Assembly (NCBI RefSeq): GCF_037975245.1
Contig: NC_092578.1
Span: 5,247,001-5,311,000 of the forward strand
Length of the DNA stretch: 64,000 bases
From: Apostichopus japonicus
Lineage: Eukaryota > Echinodermata > Holothuroidea > Aspidochirotida > Stichopodidae
Direction of reading: 5' to 3'
Made by a program: the position numbers and the translations under genes
Notes under the pieces: generated by a model
What the model was told of the DNA's origin: nothing
The model's database searches: none
What the model saw: only the letters and a program-made list of their open reading frames with translations
Part shown: piece by piece, positions 27,701-42,700 of the stretch
Position numbering within the stretch: position 1 is the first letter of the stretch
Layout: every line of letters begins with the position of its first letter

Positions 27701-30700
27701 AACAGCGAAGAATGATATATGCATTGTCAACCTTAGTATCCAACTTGAAAATTTAAAGGATTTGGAGGGGCTTTCTTTTCAATCAATTATTCAAATTTCA
27801 TATGAATAATTATAAGGCAGTAAGCAAAGCAGAGCTTTGAAAATGTTTAATATCTTTATCTTTACTTTTAAAAACTCACCGTTCCCTTCCCCCGCTTCGT
27901 TTTTTCAAAGTGACGTCAAATCTGCTTTTTCCTCTCTTCTTCATTGAGCTACCTCTTATCAATATTATTATTTAATTTTGATTTGTCATTTCAGCCAATC
28001 AGAACCAGGTATGAAGGTCAATGTGTTAAATAATTTTCTATCATTATACAACAGTATAATTTCGTAACTTTCAGTAAAAGATTGTGCAGCAGTTCTTTCT
28101 TCGTTCTTGTTTCGAAACAAAAATAATGAACAGCTTTTATAATGGATTACACGAAAAAAATCTCAACCAATTAAAACGTTACAGTCACTTCAAGATTGTC
28201 TGTATGACTTGTTATCTAGTGGTGACAGCTGTGAGCCATCTTACCTAATTAATTCTTACCTAATTAACTCTTACCTAATTAACTCTTACCTAATTAATTA
28301 TCTCTCTCTCTCTCTAATTGGTCTTATTTTGAGCATAACTTATACAACACTCTCTACTGTACTAACTGCTTGTGTGTTTTAATATATTCAACAGCTGACC
28401 AAACAGGTTGTAACAGATGTGTTGACTGCAATTTTTACTAATGAAATATTGAGTCTGCCCATATCTCTGAAAACCCTGTTCTTCTTATAAAATGAAAAAA
28501 TTTCCGATCTTATCAGTGAATAAATTATCTGTTATCAAGCTATGAAACAAAGTTGGCAGATTGCTACACAAAATGCAAAGTTGTACACCAGTTTTGTAAA
28601 CACACACTGATGACCATTAGGGACTTAAAGTATGTATTTTATGAGAATCTGAGAACTACTTATTATTTGTTCTCCAAATTATTTTATCTTCAAATTATTT
28701 ATTTTTGCACCAAATTATTTATTCTTCAAATTATTCTCAAAATGATTTATTCTCAAAATTCACAACCCTCTACAAACCTACATTATGAGTTCAACCCGGT
28801 TTGCCCTCGCTTGGTTGATGCCTTGATAAAAAACGGTGATTTTCCGGGTATCATGTGATCCACGAAGTAACCAAAGCTATCTTCGTTATCTTACTCATCA
28901 AGCTCTACATTAGCTACTGTAAGATAAAGGAAGATGGCTTTGGTTACTCTCCTGTGAAATGGAAAATTTTTTTACTTTGATTTTAGATTTCATTTACCTC
29001 CCCTGGATCACTCTGAGACCAGGATGCCACAAACTGTAAGGGATAAGCTGCCATTTCACCGGTTCTCATTAGCATCTCATCTATGAATGAAGAAAGCAGA
29101 GAATTAATTAAACAATGAATATTGTCATGTCTCTTCTGGAGCAACCATCTGACTTATAAAATTCGACCCTAAGGAAGAACACAGGTATAGAGATTCTCTG
29201 TGTGTGTTTGTCCTATATGTTATTCTCAGATTTGAAAGTGAACTATATTCCCCCCACCCCCAACTAGTTTCCCACCCGACCCCAGAGCATCAAACAAAAT
29301 CCTGTCCAACTGAACCATTGCTTGAACAAGCGACCTTGTATAATAAAGTTGGTTTCTTTTTATAATATAATTTAAAAAAAAAATCATTTGAAAATTTACT
29401 CCAGCCTATTGTTGTATTTCCATGGAGGTGTGGGTTTAACTTGTTGTATTTTTATATTTATAATTACAGAGAAGGTTAACATACAAATTTATTAAACACT
29501 GATTTAACATTTAATAAATTAAATTAACAATAAAAAACGGGTAATGTCACATTTCCCTTGAAGTTTAAATGAAAGGATAAACATACTGAAAAAATTATTT
29601 CAAGGTTGTTTCTGAACTGCACTTCAAAATCAATCTCCCATGATTCATTAGGCTTTCAAATATCAGGAAGCTATCGTTTGCTTGTCTGCATAAATTATTC
29701 TCTGTGACAATCCTGTCTCAGGCTGCTTATATTGTACAATAATTATAGACTAAAAATACTGCTTTTTCTCATAATAGTTATAGGGATACTTCAGTAGCAG
29801 GAATTAACAGTTATATTAATTTAACACTAATATTAATTTAACACTTGTATTAATTATATATTAATTATATAATAATTATATAATAATTATATTTTAATTA
29901 TATTTTAATTATATATTAATTATATTAATTTTAAACTTATATTAATAAGGAATATATTAATAACTGCTTTTCAATATTTTGTCTCTAACTCAATATGTTT
30001 CAATATGTTTCATGGAACCTGATCTATTTTGACCAGCTAAAAACCCTCGCTTAATCCAGGAAGTAGAGCACGTCAAGTGGTCTGTGATGTCATAATGTGT
30101 AGTGAAGTCTGCAAGTAGGGAGCAGAAAGCTGTGCTACAGTTCATTAGCTGCATATGAATGTCCTCGGGATAGCTTAAGGGGATTAAAAAGATGGGCTTA
30201 CCAAGACATGTTAAAAGGATTAATGGAATAAGTTAGAAAAGAGGAGAGGAAGGAAGAAGTGTTAACCGTAGTTGGGGTGTGGCCTTTGTGAGGGTGAGAG
30301 ACAAGGAAAGGGGGAAGCTGAGGGTGTGTTTAAGGATAGAGGTGAGAGTGTTGAGGGGAAGAATATAGTGGACGTTGGAGAGGAAGGATGGATGTTTTCG
30401 GAGATGGAAAAGGAAGCAGTGGTGTTCTGCGGAGTCTGTTGTAATCAACAAAGAGAAGCATGGAATGAGTCACTGTGTGCCTATTTTATTACCCCGAACT
30501 GCGTAACATCATGTTAGATACTATTCAAGAGCTTTGCTTTGCTTTCCTTTGTATTTATCTTCTTGCTGATTTCTTGAAAATATCTGTCAACATTCTAGAT
30601 ATTTAGGATTTCAACATAATTTTCCTCTTTTTTTCTTGATAGAAATATTATTTAATATCTCTGTAGGGAAATTAGTTAAGACAATATAAATGAAAAAAAA

Positions 30701-33700
30701 TGTACAGCTCAATTGCCATGGTGACATCATTCACTATGTATTGAGTTGCCAGATGCCAAATTTGGACAAATTCATACCCTTGCCATAGACAATGCTATGT
30801 GAAATGTGGTATCGTACGACAAAAGGCAGACAAGTTCGAGCAATTTTGTTTAATAGGTGATCAACTGTAGCAACTGGATTATCACTTAAGATATTCACAT
30901 TAAACATTTATAGCATTAATAATTGAAATGAACATTAAACTGACAGCTACTTAAAAAATGGAGATCCATCATAGGAGTGTTAGCTCAGTGGTTAAAGCCA
31001 AGGTCTTTCAATCATTAGGTCCCCAGTTCTAGTCATTCCAAGATTAATGTATGTCATCCAGTTACAGAGTTGTTGACAATTGACAATTCATAATCATGGA
31101 CGTTAAATATGAATGTAAGAGACTGACTTCGGTCAGCTTGCGGCTTTGATAAGCCAATGAGGCGAGTCCGCGAGTTCCTGCTTGCAGGATCTAAAAGAAT
31201 ACATACAATACATACATACATCACACTCTCAATACATAAAAACTACAGTTTCAAAACACTGTAAGAAATGCCAATGCTGTCTCCAAGCTAACTTGCAACA
31301 TCAAATCTGCAGCCATGAACCACCTTTTGTCTTTTTTTCAGGAGCTGAATTCCTCCGTAAATGTTTTTCTCTGTGACATCCATTTATCAGTATTGACAGA
31401 AGCACCTTTTTATTTCTTACATTTTCCTGCGAAAAAGTTTCAAGAAGAATATTATCCATCTGAAGGTTTTTGCTTTCATTTTCATTCGAGTTTATGACTT
31501 CTCAAGATTTTCCCCGAGGTCAGAAAAATTAATGTCGTTACCATCTACTTTGTAGAAATGTAAAACGTAAGTATTTCTCCGGGAATTTTACGAAACTGAA
31601 CGATTGTATAAACTCACTGTCTGGATTATCGTCGTAAGTACCACAGACACCGATGGTCAACCCTTTGAGATCATGTGACACAGATAAAATCAGGGTCATC
31701 TTGTCATCCCAGCGAGCGGCCAGTCCAATTCCCGTCTCCAAAAATGTAAAGTCGCCGATCTGTTTCAAAGATATTCCTGTTGGAAGAACACACACAAAAA
31801 ATTCTATGAAGTAGAAACACCCTTTTAATATAAAATTTTTATGACTTATGGGATATGTGGCTGGCATTTTAGTGTCTTATTTGATTTGGCAACTCTGTGG
31901 ATGATGCCTGTAATTTTTGAAACTGGCAATAAAAGTTTATAAATACTGATTTTATATCAACAAAATATCAGACAATATTCTAAGAAACAAACTGATGTAA
32001 ATTGGACTGCAAATTTTAAACACAAAACTTATTTTGAAAATCGTTTTTTGGAAATGTCAAATGGCATTTTAGTGTCTTATTTGATTTGGCAACTCTGTGG
32101 ATGATGCCTGTAATTTTGGAAACTGGCAATAAAAGTTTATAAATACTGATTTTATATCAACATAATACCAGACAATATTCTAAGAAACAAACTGATGTAA
32201 ATTGGACTGCAAATTTTAAACACAAAACTTATTTTGAAAATCGTTTTTTGGAAATGTCATGCAAAAACTCTTGCAGAAGTCTTGCTAAGGAAAATTAATA
32301 TTTTATTTTTCTATTCATTCCTTCAAAACTGAGTGTTATCACAGGAGAGTACTAACCAAAATGTCAATTTATTTTGAATTATTAGAACCAGCAGACTACA
32401 ACCTAACCTGCATGCTGGTAGAGCATGGCAATGCCGGAGATATTAAGCCGGATACAATATCAGACTTACCGCTATTCACATACGGTAAACTGTTCACGGA
32501 CCTTCCATTGACGGTGACCCCTGACCCCACCACGGCCACCTCGTCGAGGCCCAGTGTAAACTCGATCTGCTTCCGACAGGTCGAGATGAGATCGCACTCG
32601 ACGTTTCGAACGCTGACCCCCCACGATCGGTCGATGACCGCTGCCAAAAGATACGGGCAGGTCTGCTCCACTGTCATCTGCGCCCCGTCGAACGTGGTCA
32701 CGTGATCGCGGCTCCATGCTACGCAGGTCGCCGACGTCCTGTCCTCTAGCGGATTCTTCGGTTCCAAAGTGGTCGTCACCACCGTGGTCGAGACGGGCGC
32801 ATCGGTAGAGATGTCTGAGAATTCACGGAGAATTCTCAAGATTGGTTTAACGGGGATGCTACCCTTCGTTGAAAATGGAAGAGAAGACACTTTTGCCGGG
32901 GTAGTAGGGACAGCTGAAAGACATAAGAGAAGGGGTCATGAAAAACCATCGCTCTATAAATCTCTGTTGTTTGAGTGTTCCTCAGATTATCTTATAGTTT
33001 TTGTTTAGTGCAACTTTGTACTATTTAATGTCGTAGACAATCAAATAAATGAAGCGAAACTTATTAAATGGTTTTGGTCTTGATGTCTTCTAGCAGAGAA
33101 ATGCCTTTGCCCTTTTTCTTTTATAATTTTTCTAAAATTAGTTTCCAATGGCAACCAGCAGAATCCAGTGGAATTTAGCCAATAACAAAGCCTGAATTTC
33201 AAGGCCTGATTATTTATACAATTCTTAGTTTGTAGGGTAATCCCTAATATATTCTACAACTTGCTTTCTTCTGCAGGTGGGTTGTAAGAGTACATGTTTT
33301 TCTTTACTTTCTAGGAAGCTTCACATTTATGTTAACATTAAAAAATGATAGAACATACTATTACAGCTTGTGGAGTATACTTACCTTCTGTAATAACTTC
33401 ATCTTCTGATTTAGAATGTTTGTCAGATTTTGATTTATCTGGAAATTAAGAAACAAGATATGTGGAATGAGCTGACTGTTACTGTTACAGTTACCTGTGA
33501 TTACCATAATAATAATTAACCAGGCTGTACACAACTATTCATCGTACAAGAAATGCTGTTAATATAAACCAGAAGTGCAGGGGTCTTCACTTAACAAAAG
33601 GACAAATCTAAAGTGAAAAGGTGTACTGTATATGAAATGTTGTGTGGTGCGAGAAAGACATTTGACCCCCAGAGATGGCAAATCCTACATTGGAGAGTTA

Positions 33701-36700
33701 TAGTTCAAATCCTGCATGGAAGCTCGTAAGGAATGTCCTCATGTTTCATGGAAATTGAAATTATTATTGCATGGATACCTTAAAAGGAAATGAAATACAT
33801 TTTGTTAAAACTTCTCACATTTTTTGTAGCTTCTGCAGATAAGGAAGACGTTTTCTCGGCTTTTGTTTCGGTTATATACCAAGCGAGCGGCTAACCAGGT
33901 TGAACTCGTAACGGATTTAAAATCGATGGAAATAAATTCATACGGTAATTTGATTGCCGTGTGAAAAGTCGCAAACATGTCAAGTCAACAGTTGATTGTG
34001 TGTGTTTGCTTATGTCATAAGTGTGAGAAACATTGCAGTTGCAAAAAGGAGAAACGATTCGTAGACCTGATATTTCGACAATTTAATAATTTTCTGCCAA
34101 GATGCTAGATTACTGTAACTAGCCAAGTCATCAAATATCATGGTTTCGATGTGTTGTCAAGTTAAGGGTAACCTAGTTTCCACGGGGTAATGCAGCAACT
34201 CGACAATTGAAAATTTTCTTTATCTTGTAAATGTGACAAGATTCATTAAGACAATATATTTCCTGAAAAGTTGACAACTTGACAAAAAGTTATAGACATT
34301 TTTCATGATACTGACACAATTATGTATGCAACACATCTACCCTGTCAGGTTTACCTAATAAAACACTCAATTATGGAGCCAATTTTTACTGTTGCCATGG
34401 TAACCAAAGAACTCCTTTTCTTACATGTCATATTCTATTAGATATCGTCTTAAAGTTTTTTTGTTTTTTTTGACAGCAACCTCTTATTTCCTCCTCTGGT
34501 GTTTTCCACATGGTTCAATACTGTAGTTGATAAGTGCATCATAAAGGAAATGATAAAAAGCTGGATTCTATAAATTGTTAATTTATGTCAATGAAATTTT
34601 AAGTAAATTTGCTATGAAATGTGAGCCTAGGACCCTCTGTTAAGTAACTTATAACCAAAAGTTTACCCACGCTCGGTTGATGGAGGTCGAAGTACTAACT
34701 TTATCTATAGCATGGATATTAAAAACACATGCACAACCAAATTAAGAGACACCCAAGTTTTACCTTTGCAAACAAGACCATGAAAATGTTGGAATGTTGG
34801 AGAGATATATTAATAGTGCATTTTTCATATTGGCTGTAAGCATCAACAAGCTATATATTTTTTTTCATATTCAATGTTGCCATGGCCAGGCAAGAATACT
34901 ATGCTAATCTGATTTTACTAATGTCAAGGACAGCTTGATGAGAGTGATAAAGAATACCAAATGAGCTTAAACAGCTGAAAGATTAGAATCTAGGGGAAGA
35001 AAAAAAATATAAGGAATTTATCACAAATGCTCGAACATTTATTAATAGTACATTTGTCATATTGGCTGTAACCATTAACAAACGATGTTTTTTTTTTCTT
35101 CAAATTTTATGTTGTCATGGCCAGAAAACAAAACTATGCTAATCTGATTTTGCTGTTGCCGAGAACAGATTGATGGCAGTGATAAAACTTGTCAAATGAG
35201 CTTAAACAGCTGAAAGATTAGAATCTAGGGTGAGAAAAAAAATATAAAGAAAGTTATCACTAATGCTCGGACATAAACCGAGAAAGAGGAGTATTTGAGG
35301 TTTATGTGGGATTAGTTTGATGGAGAAGAGAATACAAGTTGGAATTGCCAATATAGGCAGATTCTAACTGACACAAGAGCTTGATGAGAGTAAAACTTAC
35401 CTTTGGATTTCTGTCTGGAAACTGACTTGGAGTTTGGCTCAGAATCTTCGTGTGAGGATTTTCCTTTGGAAATCAAAGAAAAAGGGAAAGATTGAAAAAG
35501 TAGGAGAGGTTAATTCTGTAACTTCAAACAAAAGATTGAAAAAGTAGGACAGGTTAATTCAGTAACTTCAAACAAAATTTGCCTGCCGTGGAAAAAGAAA
35601 TTCAAACAGTTAATGAGATCATTTCATCACCTGACATGGAATAGTTCATTTAAATAAATCCAAAGGAGAAATGGCATTTATAATTCATTGCTGGCGGCAG
35701 AAAAAAAAATCCTTTTTTGGGGCTCATTCTAAAGTATTTTAGTACACAAATCATACTGTGGTTCCCATTTAGTCGGAAAGTGACAGTAATTTAGAGAAAG
35801 TTGATGTCAAAGTTAGCAGATTCTCACTGACCAGAAATGTGATGCGTAATAGCTCATGAACGTACAGGTCACCGTGTGGCGTCATTGTGCAGAGTGTACC
35901 ACGAACGCGAAACAATAACAATGGACTTTCCATGTACTTCTCGTAAGAAAGTGAACCTATTTAATATTAACTTCACTCTTCCAATAAATATGCAGCTAAA
36001 AGAGAAAGTAATGGTTGTTAGAATTTTTCACACATTGGTTAACTCATTTTGGGAAGCAATGCTTCAATTAAAGGTAAATTATGGTTAAAAACTGCCTCAA
36101 CATCTGGTCATATTTCGTAAGATCAGTGGCTATTATAGGCCAGTATACATACTGTGCCGTACGATATCGGGGTCTTGCCGCAATTGAAATGCCTAACTTG
36201 TGAAATATGTCGACATCTCAGGTATTTCTTCATTTGTTGTTGCAATTAATCATGTTTGAAGTTAGTTTACAACTGCAGTGGATGCAATCTGAATCAAATC
36301 CACAAAAACTATAGGTTTGGGTATGTCTCAGTAGGCTCGCTGCCATAAAGTAAGGTTTTCAGAAAGTCACAACTCCACAAAAGCAGATACACAAGCAAAG
36401 GGAACACCACAGTAAAGAAAAAGCGCCTGATAGATTCCATATACGAGTTTCAAAAAGTTAAACAAGTCTCAGTACAATATATACATGGCAAGTGAACCAC
36501 TTTTAACAGTGCTAGCAAATCGGTGAGCTGAGTTGGTCAGAATTTGAATAATATCCTAATATATTCAAATCGCAGTATTTACATGCACTGTATCTGAAAG
36601 ATAAACTCTTGACTAAACACTTACCATTTGGTTTCATGTTGACAATTGCCATAAGTGTTCATTTTGAAAGTGTCATAATGACATATCATTCATATACCAA

Positions 36701-39700
36701 TTTTACAGTTGCCATGGTAACCAAATATTTTTTTTCTCCCTTTTCTGTTCCCGTGGGAAAATCAAAGGGATGATTTTAGATGACAACTTGAAATTGACGG
36801 TGAACGCAAGTAAGACTTGAAAAGCTACTGTTGGTTGTGGAACTAATGTAAAGTCAAATAATTTTTCAGTTTGTCTTGCTGTTGCCATGGAGATTTTCAT
36901 GAGACACAAACCTTTAGATTTGTTTTTGGAATCTGACAATGGCTTTGGTTATGAATGATGGGAGGTGGATTTACCTTTGGAATTAAACACCAAACAGAAT
37001 GAAACTTGGGATAATGTTCTCTAATTAAGATGGCCCACAAACACAACTTGGCTGAAACATGTTGGTTCCAAAAGCCCAAAATCTACAGTGCCAAATATTT
37101 TCAAGTAAATATTACATTACATATTGTCTTGCGGTTTCCATGGATACGTTGATGTTGCACTCACCTTTGGATTTCTCTTTGGAAACTGACTTTGATTTTG
37201 GTTCTGAATCTTCTGAGGTGGATTTACCTTTCAAAACAAACATAAAAAATGATTGAAACTTGGGAAAGTGAACTCGTAAGATGCATATGAACAAAACTGG
37301 CTGAAACTTCATCGGTTGCAAGGGTTGAATAGAACAGAAGGAAATGCATTAAGGTATGACTTGACAAATTATCAATTCATTAATTATTTAATTATGTGAG
37401 TTGAAAGAAGAAATACCACTGCAGCTTGTCTTAAAATTGCTAACGAGAGGCTGAAGTTCCCACTTACTTTTGGATTTTGTTTTGGAAGCTGACTTGGATT
37501 TTGGTTCTGAGTCGTCAGAGGTGGATTTACCTTTAAAAACAAACATAAAAAATGATTGAAACTTGGGAAAGTGAACTCATACGATGCATACGAACAAAAC
37601 TGCTCAAAACTTCTTTGGTTACAAGGGTTGAATAGAACAGAAGAAAATGCATGAAAATATGACTCGCATATTATCAATAACTAATTATGTGAGTTGAAAG
37701 AAGACATATCAGCTTGTCTTAAAATTGCTATGGAGGGGCTGAAGTTCCACTTACCTTTGGATTTCGTTTTGGAAGATGACTTGGATTTTGATTTAGAATC
37801 TTTGGCCGAGGATTTACCTTCAAAATTAAAGACAGTTCTAAAATAATAAAAAGGTATTTACAAACAAGATTTGGCCAAACTATTGTAAGAATTGAAGAAT
37901 TAAATCAAGCAATCAAAACAGCTAAAAGAACCTGAAATAATTTTGTAATATTGATCTCAATCAGCTTGGATGGTGGTAATTAAATTGTAATTTGAAGTAG
38001 GCTATTGTCTAGAGTTTACAGTACTATAGGATCATAGCTTAATGGACTGTACCTCGCTTAAAGATTTTCCTGAGGTCAGAGGGTCCTTGAAAGCCTGTAA
38101 AGTAAACCACAGAGAGAACATATCACTATAAGCCGATAAATTACATAACTGCATATAGACATATCACAGTTATGTCATGGACTTGATATATATGTATATA
38201 TATATATGTATATATATATATGTTTATATATGATATGTGTATATATATATATATATATATACAGTATATATATATATACAAATAACTTCACCTAGATTTA
38301 TAATACATCATGGACTTGATATACAGTAACTGAATACATACTCAAGCCCAAACAGTTTGCACTTATGTCATGAGAGATTTTATACATATCATACAGTTCT
38401 GCATATAGTCGGTAGTTATGTCATGAAGGACATACTACATAAACATAACTTTTTATAGATTTATCACAGTTATACTGCACAATGGAATTGATACTTTAAC
38501 TTACAGTACCTGAATATACCCCGGTCCATACATTCTGGTTTATGTCATGAAGGGTTTTATACGTAAAGCATGTCTGCATATAGTGGGTATGTCATAAAGG
38601 ATATTTATATTACTTGTATTTAGTTTATTATTACGCAATGGATGACATATGATATTATACATAGTACTTGCATCAGAAATGTCATCATGAAGCATACAGT
38701 ATACATTACATATATGTACATACAATATACATACAGTAACAGTACCTGCACTACAAATTATCAGTAATGTCATGGAATTGACACACCTACACAGAAGCTC
38801 AATAAACCCACATCCATAGTCTCCACCAATGCCAAGAAGGACTAAGTACCTGCATCTAAGTCGTACATACCTATGTCCTGGAGGATTAAGTCAGTAGTTA
38901 TGTCGGAAAGGATATATATTAAGGTGACCATATTTTCCTGACTGGAATCGGGGACATTTATTGCGTGACTGATATGGGGGAGGGGTCTAAGGGGAGGGGG
39001 TGTCCCCCTCCCCTTTGAAAAATTTTCAAGTGCCTAAGGTGCTTAGATGTAAAATGGTTATACTTAGTAGCACTATTTAAATCAATTTTATTTTCAAAAA
39101 TGAAGCTTTTTTTAGATGAAATTCACTAACTTTACGTGGTTCTTTAAGAGCTTGTGAGTTGCTCATGCTCACACTATAAGTGTCGTATCGCCGTAGTTGC
39201 CAATTATACGGTCGAAATAGTGCTAGGCTAGATCGATCTAGCATATTTTTTAACAGTGTTTCCACTTTACACTGTCCCACCTGTTCCGTTCTGCGACTGC
39301 TCACCTGACTAAATTTGTTTTTACAATTATTTTACTAATAATGTGGGATATTTTTGAAATTCCTGAACATTTTGACGAATCGGGGACATTTTCGGGGACA
39401 CTTGTTCATCGGGGACAGCACACTGTAATCGGGGACTGTCCCCGAAAATCGGGGACGTCTGGTCACCTTAATATATATAGTACTTTTATTTAGTCCATTA
39501 TCATGACATGACAAGGACTTTATGCAAACAGTAACTGCATATTATCCATACAGTAATGTTACGCAGGACTTGATACAGTACCTGAATATAGTCCACAGTT
39601 ACTTCCTGAGAAGCCAGAAAGGCAAATACATTTGCCAGGACTAGAACAGCTTCCACCATTCTGACAAGGAGGATCACAAATTGCTGAAAAATAAGCAAGG

Positions 39701-42700
39701 AAACTACTTCTACCATTTGGATACAGGACTTTTTGAGGCTTCCACATAAGACACACTTTTAAACATGGAAAGAAGAAAAAACTGGAAAGTTCCTGTACAT
39801 GAATACTATGCACAGAAAGTTCTGTCGAAAATGTTAATTACCACAAAATCACAACTTACATTGGTATGCCCTTCTCCGTTCACTTTCGTTGGCCTCACCT
39901 ACTCCCCTTACCCGCTTTCATGGCCCCAACTCACCCACATCTATCCAACTTTTCCAATCAGACCCAACCTTATAAATAAGCAAGAAATAGCTTTGATATG
40001 ATGAAAAAGTAATTGAATTTTCCATCTTAACATACCTTGGTCACATTTATCGCCAGTGTATCCCTCACAACAAACCACAGATGGAACTTGTTCTTCTTTG
40101 TTGACAATTCTGGTTTCCAATAAAGAAATGTTTAAAATTCTAAGTTTCATATAATACGTGCAATATTTTAAGTAATGTATGCTTAACACAGTGCTCAATA
40201 CACATGTTGTTCTTATCGTTGTTTCTGAAAACTTTAACACTCACAGTGTATGTTGGAATCACGATAATGCTTTACATTGCATTTATTCTTGCTTTATACA
40301 AACTTAGTGTATATGTCTGGTCACTTTATTGCCAAAAGTCACATGGAATGGGAGACAAATAGCGGAATATATAGTACACCAAATGTGTTTAACATTCATC
40401 AGAAAATTTTCCAGAAAGCACAAGCATTATTCAACAGTTTGCAAGTAATAGGTGCACATTTTGCTTTGTAATGTTCAGAATAGATGGATTTATAGTCAGG
40501 CTTGGGGCGATTACATCTGAATGTAATCGATTACGATTACTTGAGAATGTATGATTACGATTACGATTAGTCTAAAGTTGAAGTAATCGATTACGATTAC
40601 ATTGTAATGTAATCGTGATTACAATCATGATTACATTGTGGTTACTTGCACAATCCTCTGCATAGCTGTTTAATATAACTCTCTGCCAGGAAATAGGGCA
40701 ATGAAATAGGGCAAAGGAAGGGCATTTACAGTATATACGGACAAAATTGTGGAAGTATATCTACAATTCCTACCAGGCATTACACATTTATGCCTTAACA
40801 AGTTTAAGATGTGTAACCCATAAGTCCAGTAGAAAATACAATTTAAACAGACAATTAAACAGACAACCAGTTGTGTATGCAAAAGGATTGTGAATGCTGA
40901 GAGGCAGCATTGAACAGAATAATTCAGGTGATAAAAAATCCTTGAATATGGTGATCAAATCCCCAGTACTTCTTAGTGTAAGTTTATTGTGCTAGAGAAT
41001 TCTAGAAGCAGGAACACTTCTTTGGTCACACTAAAAGCCAATAGTAAGAATTAGTTTTAATCATTTCTACTGATTTTGCCCTTCTCATTCAAATTTCACT
41101 GTAATCATAAATGTAATACGATTACGATTACTTTGCCCTTGTAATCGATTACGATTACTTTGTCATTTTCACAAAAGTAATCGATTACGATTACGATTAC
41201 TTCAAAAAATGTAATCGATTACGATTACTGATTACGATTACCCCAAGCCTGTTTATAGTACTACTACTAGTCAACAAGTTTGTCATATATATACTGAAAG
41301 TGTCTGGCTTATTGATGTGATCACATTGATTTTGTAAATTTAGCCTAGACTTCAAATTCCACCTCCAGCAATAAATTTCTCCATTAGAAGAATCTTTCTG
41401 TAACTTGTTAGAAAGTCAAAGGCTTAAAAAAATGTTTACGCCATATCACCTGTGCAGCAGCAATCGTTACTCGTTTAGGCTACCAAGGTACCCAAATTAT
41501 TTACGATGTAACGTCAACCCAGGACTATCCACAGTATTGATATTCTTTATGCATAGGCCTAGCTACAGTATATAGACTACAATAGGCCTGACAATAGGCT
41601 AACTTAGCTTTCCATAACACCCTATGCCCTAGACTGAAATAAGACTGTCATAATAATGAGTGCGCCAAATTTAGCCCTGTCCATGTAACTTGAAAGGCTG
41701 ATTTGTATAGTTATGTCATAACTTTAGTACGAATACCACAGATCTATGTAGCCTTCCAAAACTATGTGTAACACTAACATTAGACATAAGCCTGGGTTTG
41801 CACATTACTTAACAAGTATAGTACTGTACGTCTGAGCTGTTTTCGCACAACTACATAGGCATGGATTCTAGGCATACACTGGCTATGTAAGAGAAATGGG
41901 ACCATAAAAACTAATGAATACTGGCAAAGGGTTAGAATAAATTAGGAGACCTTAGTTGTAAAACTCACAAAAGTAACGCAAGACACTAAAATAACGTAAA
42001 GATGTAGATAAAGTATAAATTTCGTAGAACTCAGTAGAAGGCAACTATGATGTGTGGAAAAAATTCAATCTTCGCGACAAACAAAACAAATTGGGAGTAC
42101 CCAACTAAGAAAATAGCTATTGAGAGTGCACTTTGTAGAAATTGAATTTTCACTTGTTGGAAAACTCGCGTGTAAAGCTGGGTTAGTAAATACGTTTCCC
42201 ATTGTTACCTACGAGTCTACAAGAAGAGACCACACTGTCGGTTTTATTTTACCACAACAGCACCAACAACAACAGCTCAACAAACGCGAATGAGACTACG
42301 TTACGTTCCACACACGTTCCACATACGAAACACTACCGTTAAATTCCATCAGCATAGTTCACAAACGTTGCACGCATTGGAACAATGATTATTCTAGGGC
42401 AGACTTGTTTCACATTTCTTACCTTTTAATTGCACAAAGTGACTCTCCTAACACCAAGGCACCAAAACTATTTCCATCGTCGAGAATCCAACCATCTTCA
42501 ATAATGACGGGATCATGCATCATGTCACAGCGGATCATACTGCGCTCAATTGTTTGAGTGGATACGGTGCGATACCCTGGGCAGTAATGGGAACTCATAG
42601 TGCTGTCCAAGAGAGTAGGGAAGCCATCTTATTGTAAACGTTTGATCATTAAAAAGGCTGACATATTATGAATAGGCACCACAAATGTTCCCAAACGAGC

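Noticed and set aside
36600-36660. Possible further Lys/Ser exon near cttaccatttgg
   Set aside because: Only the donor-like edge resembles the family; no body of the repeat or acceptor could be aligned.
39077-39304. 75-residue minus-strand frame inside the 38920-39470 element
   Set aside because: Lies wholly within a short hAT-like element and resembles no transposase; treated as a chance frame.
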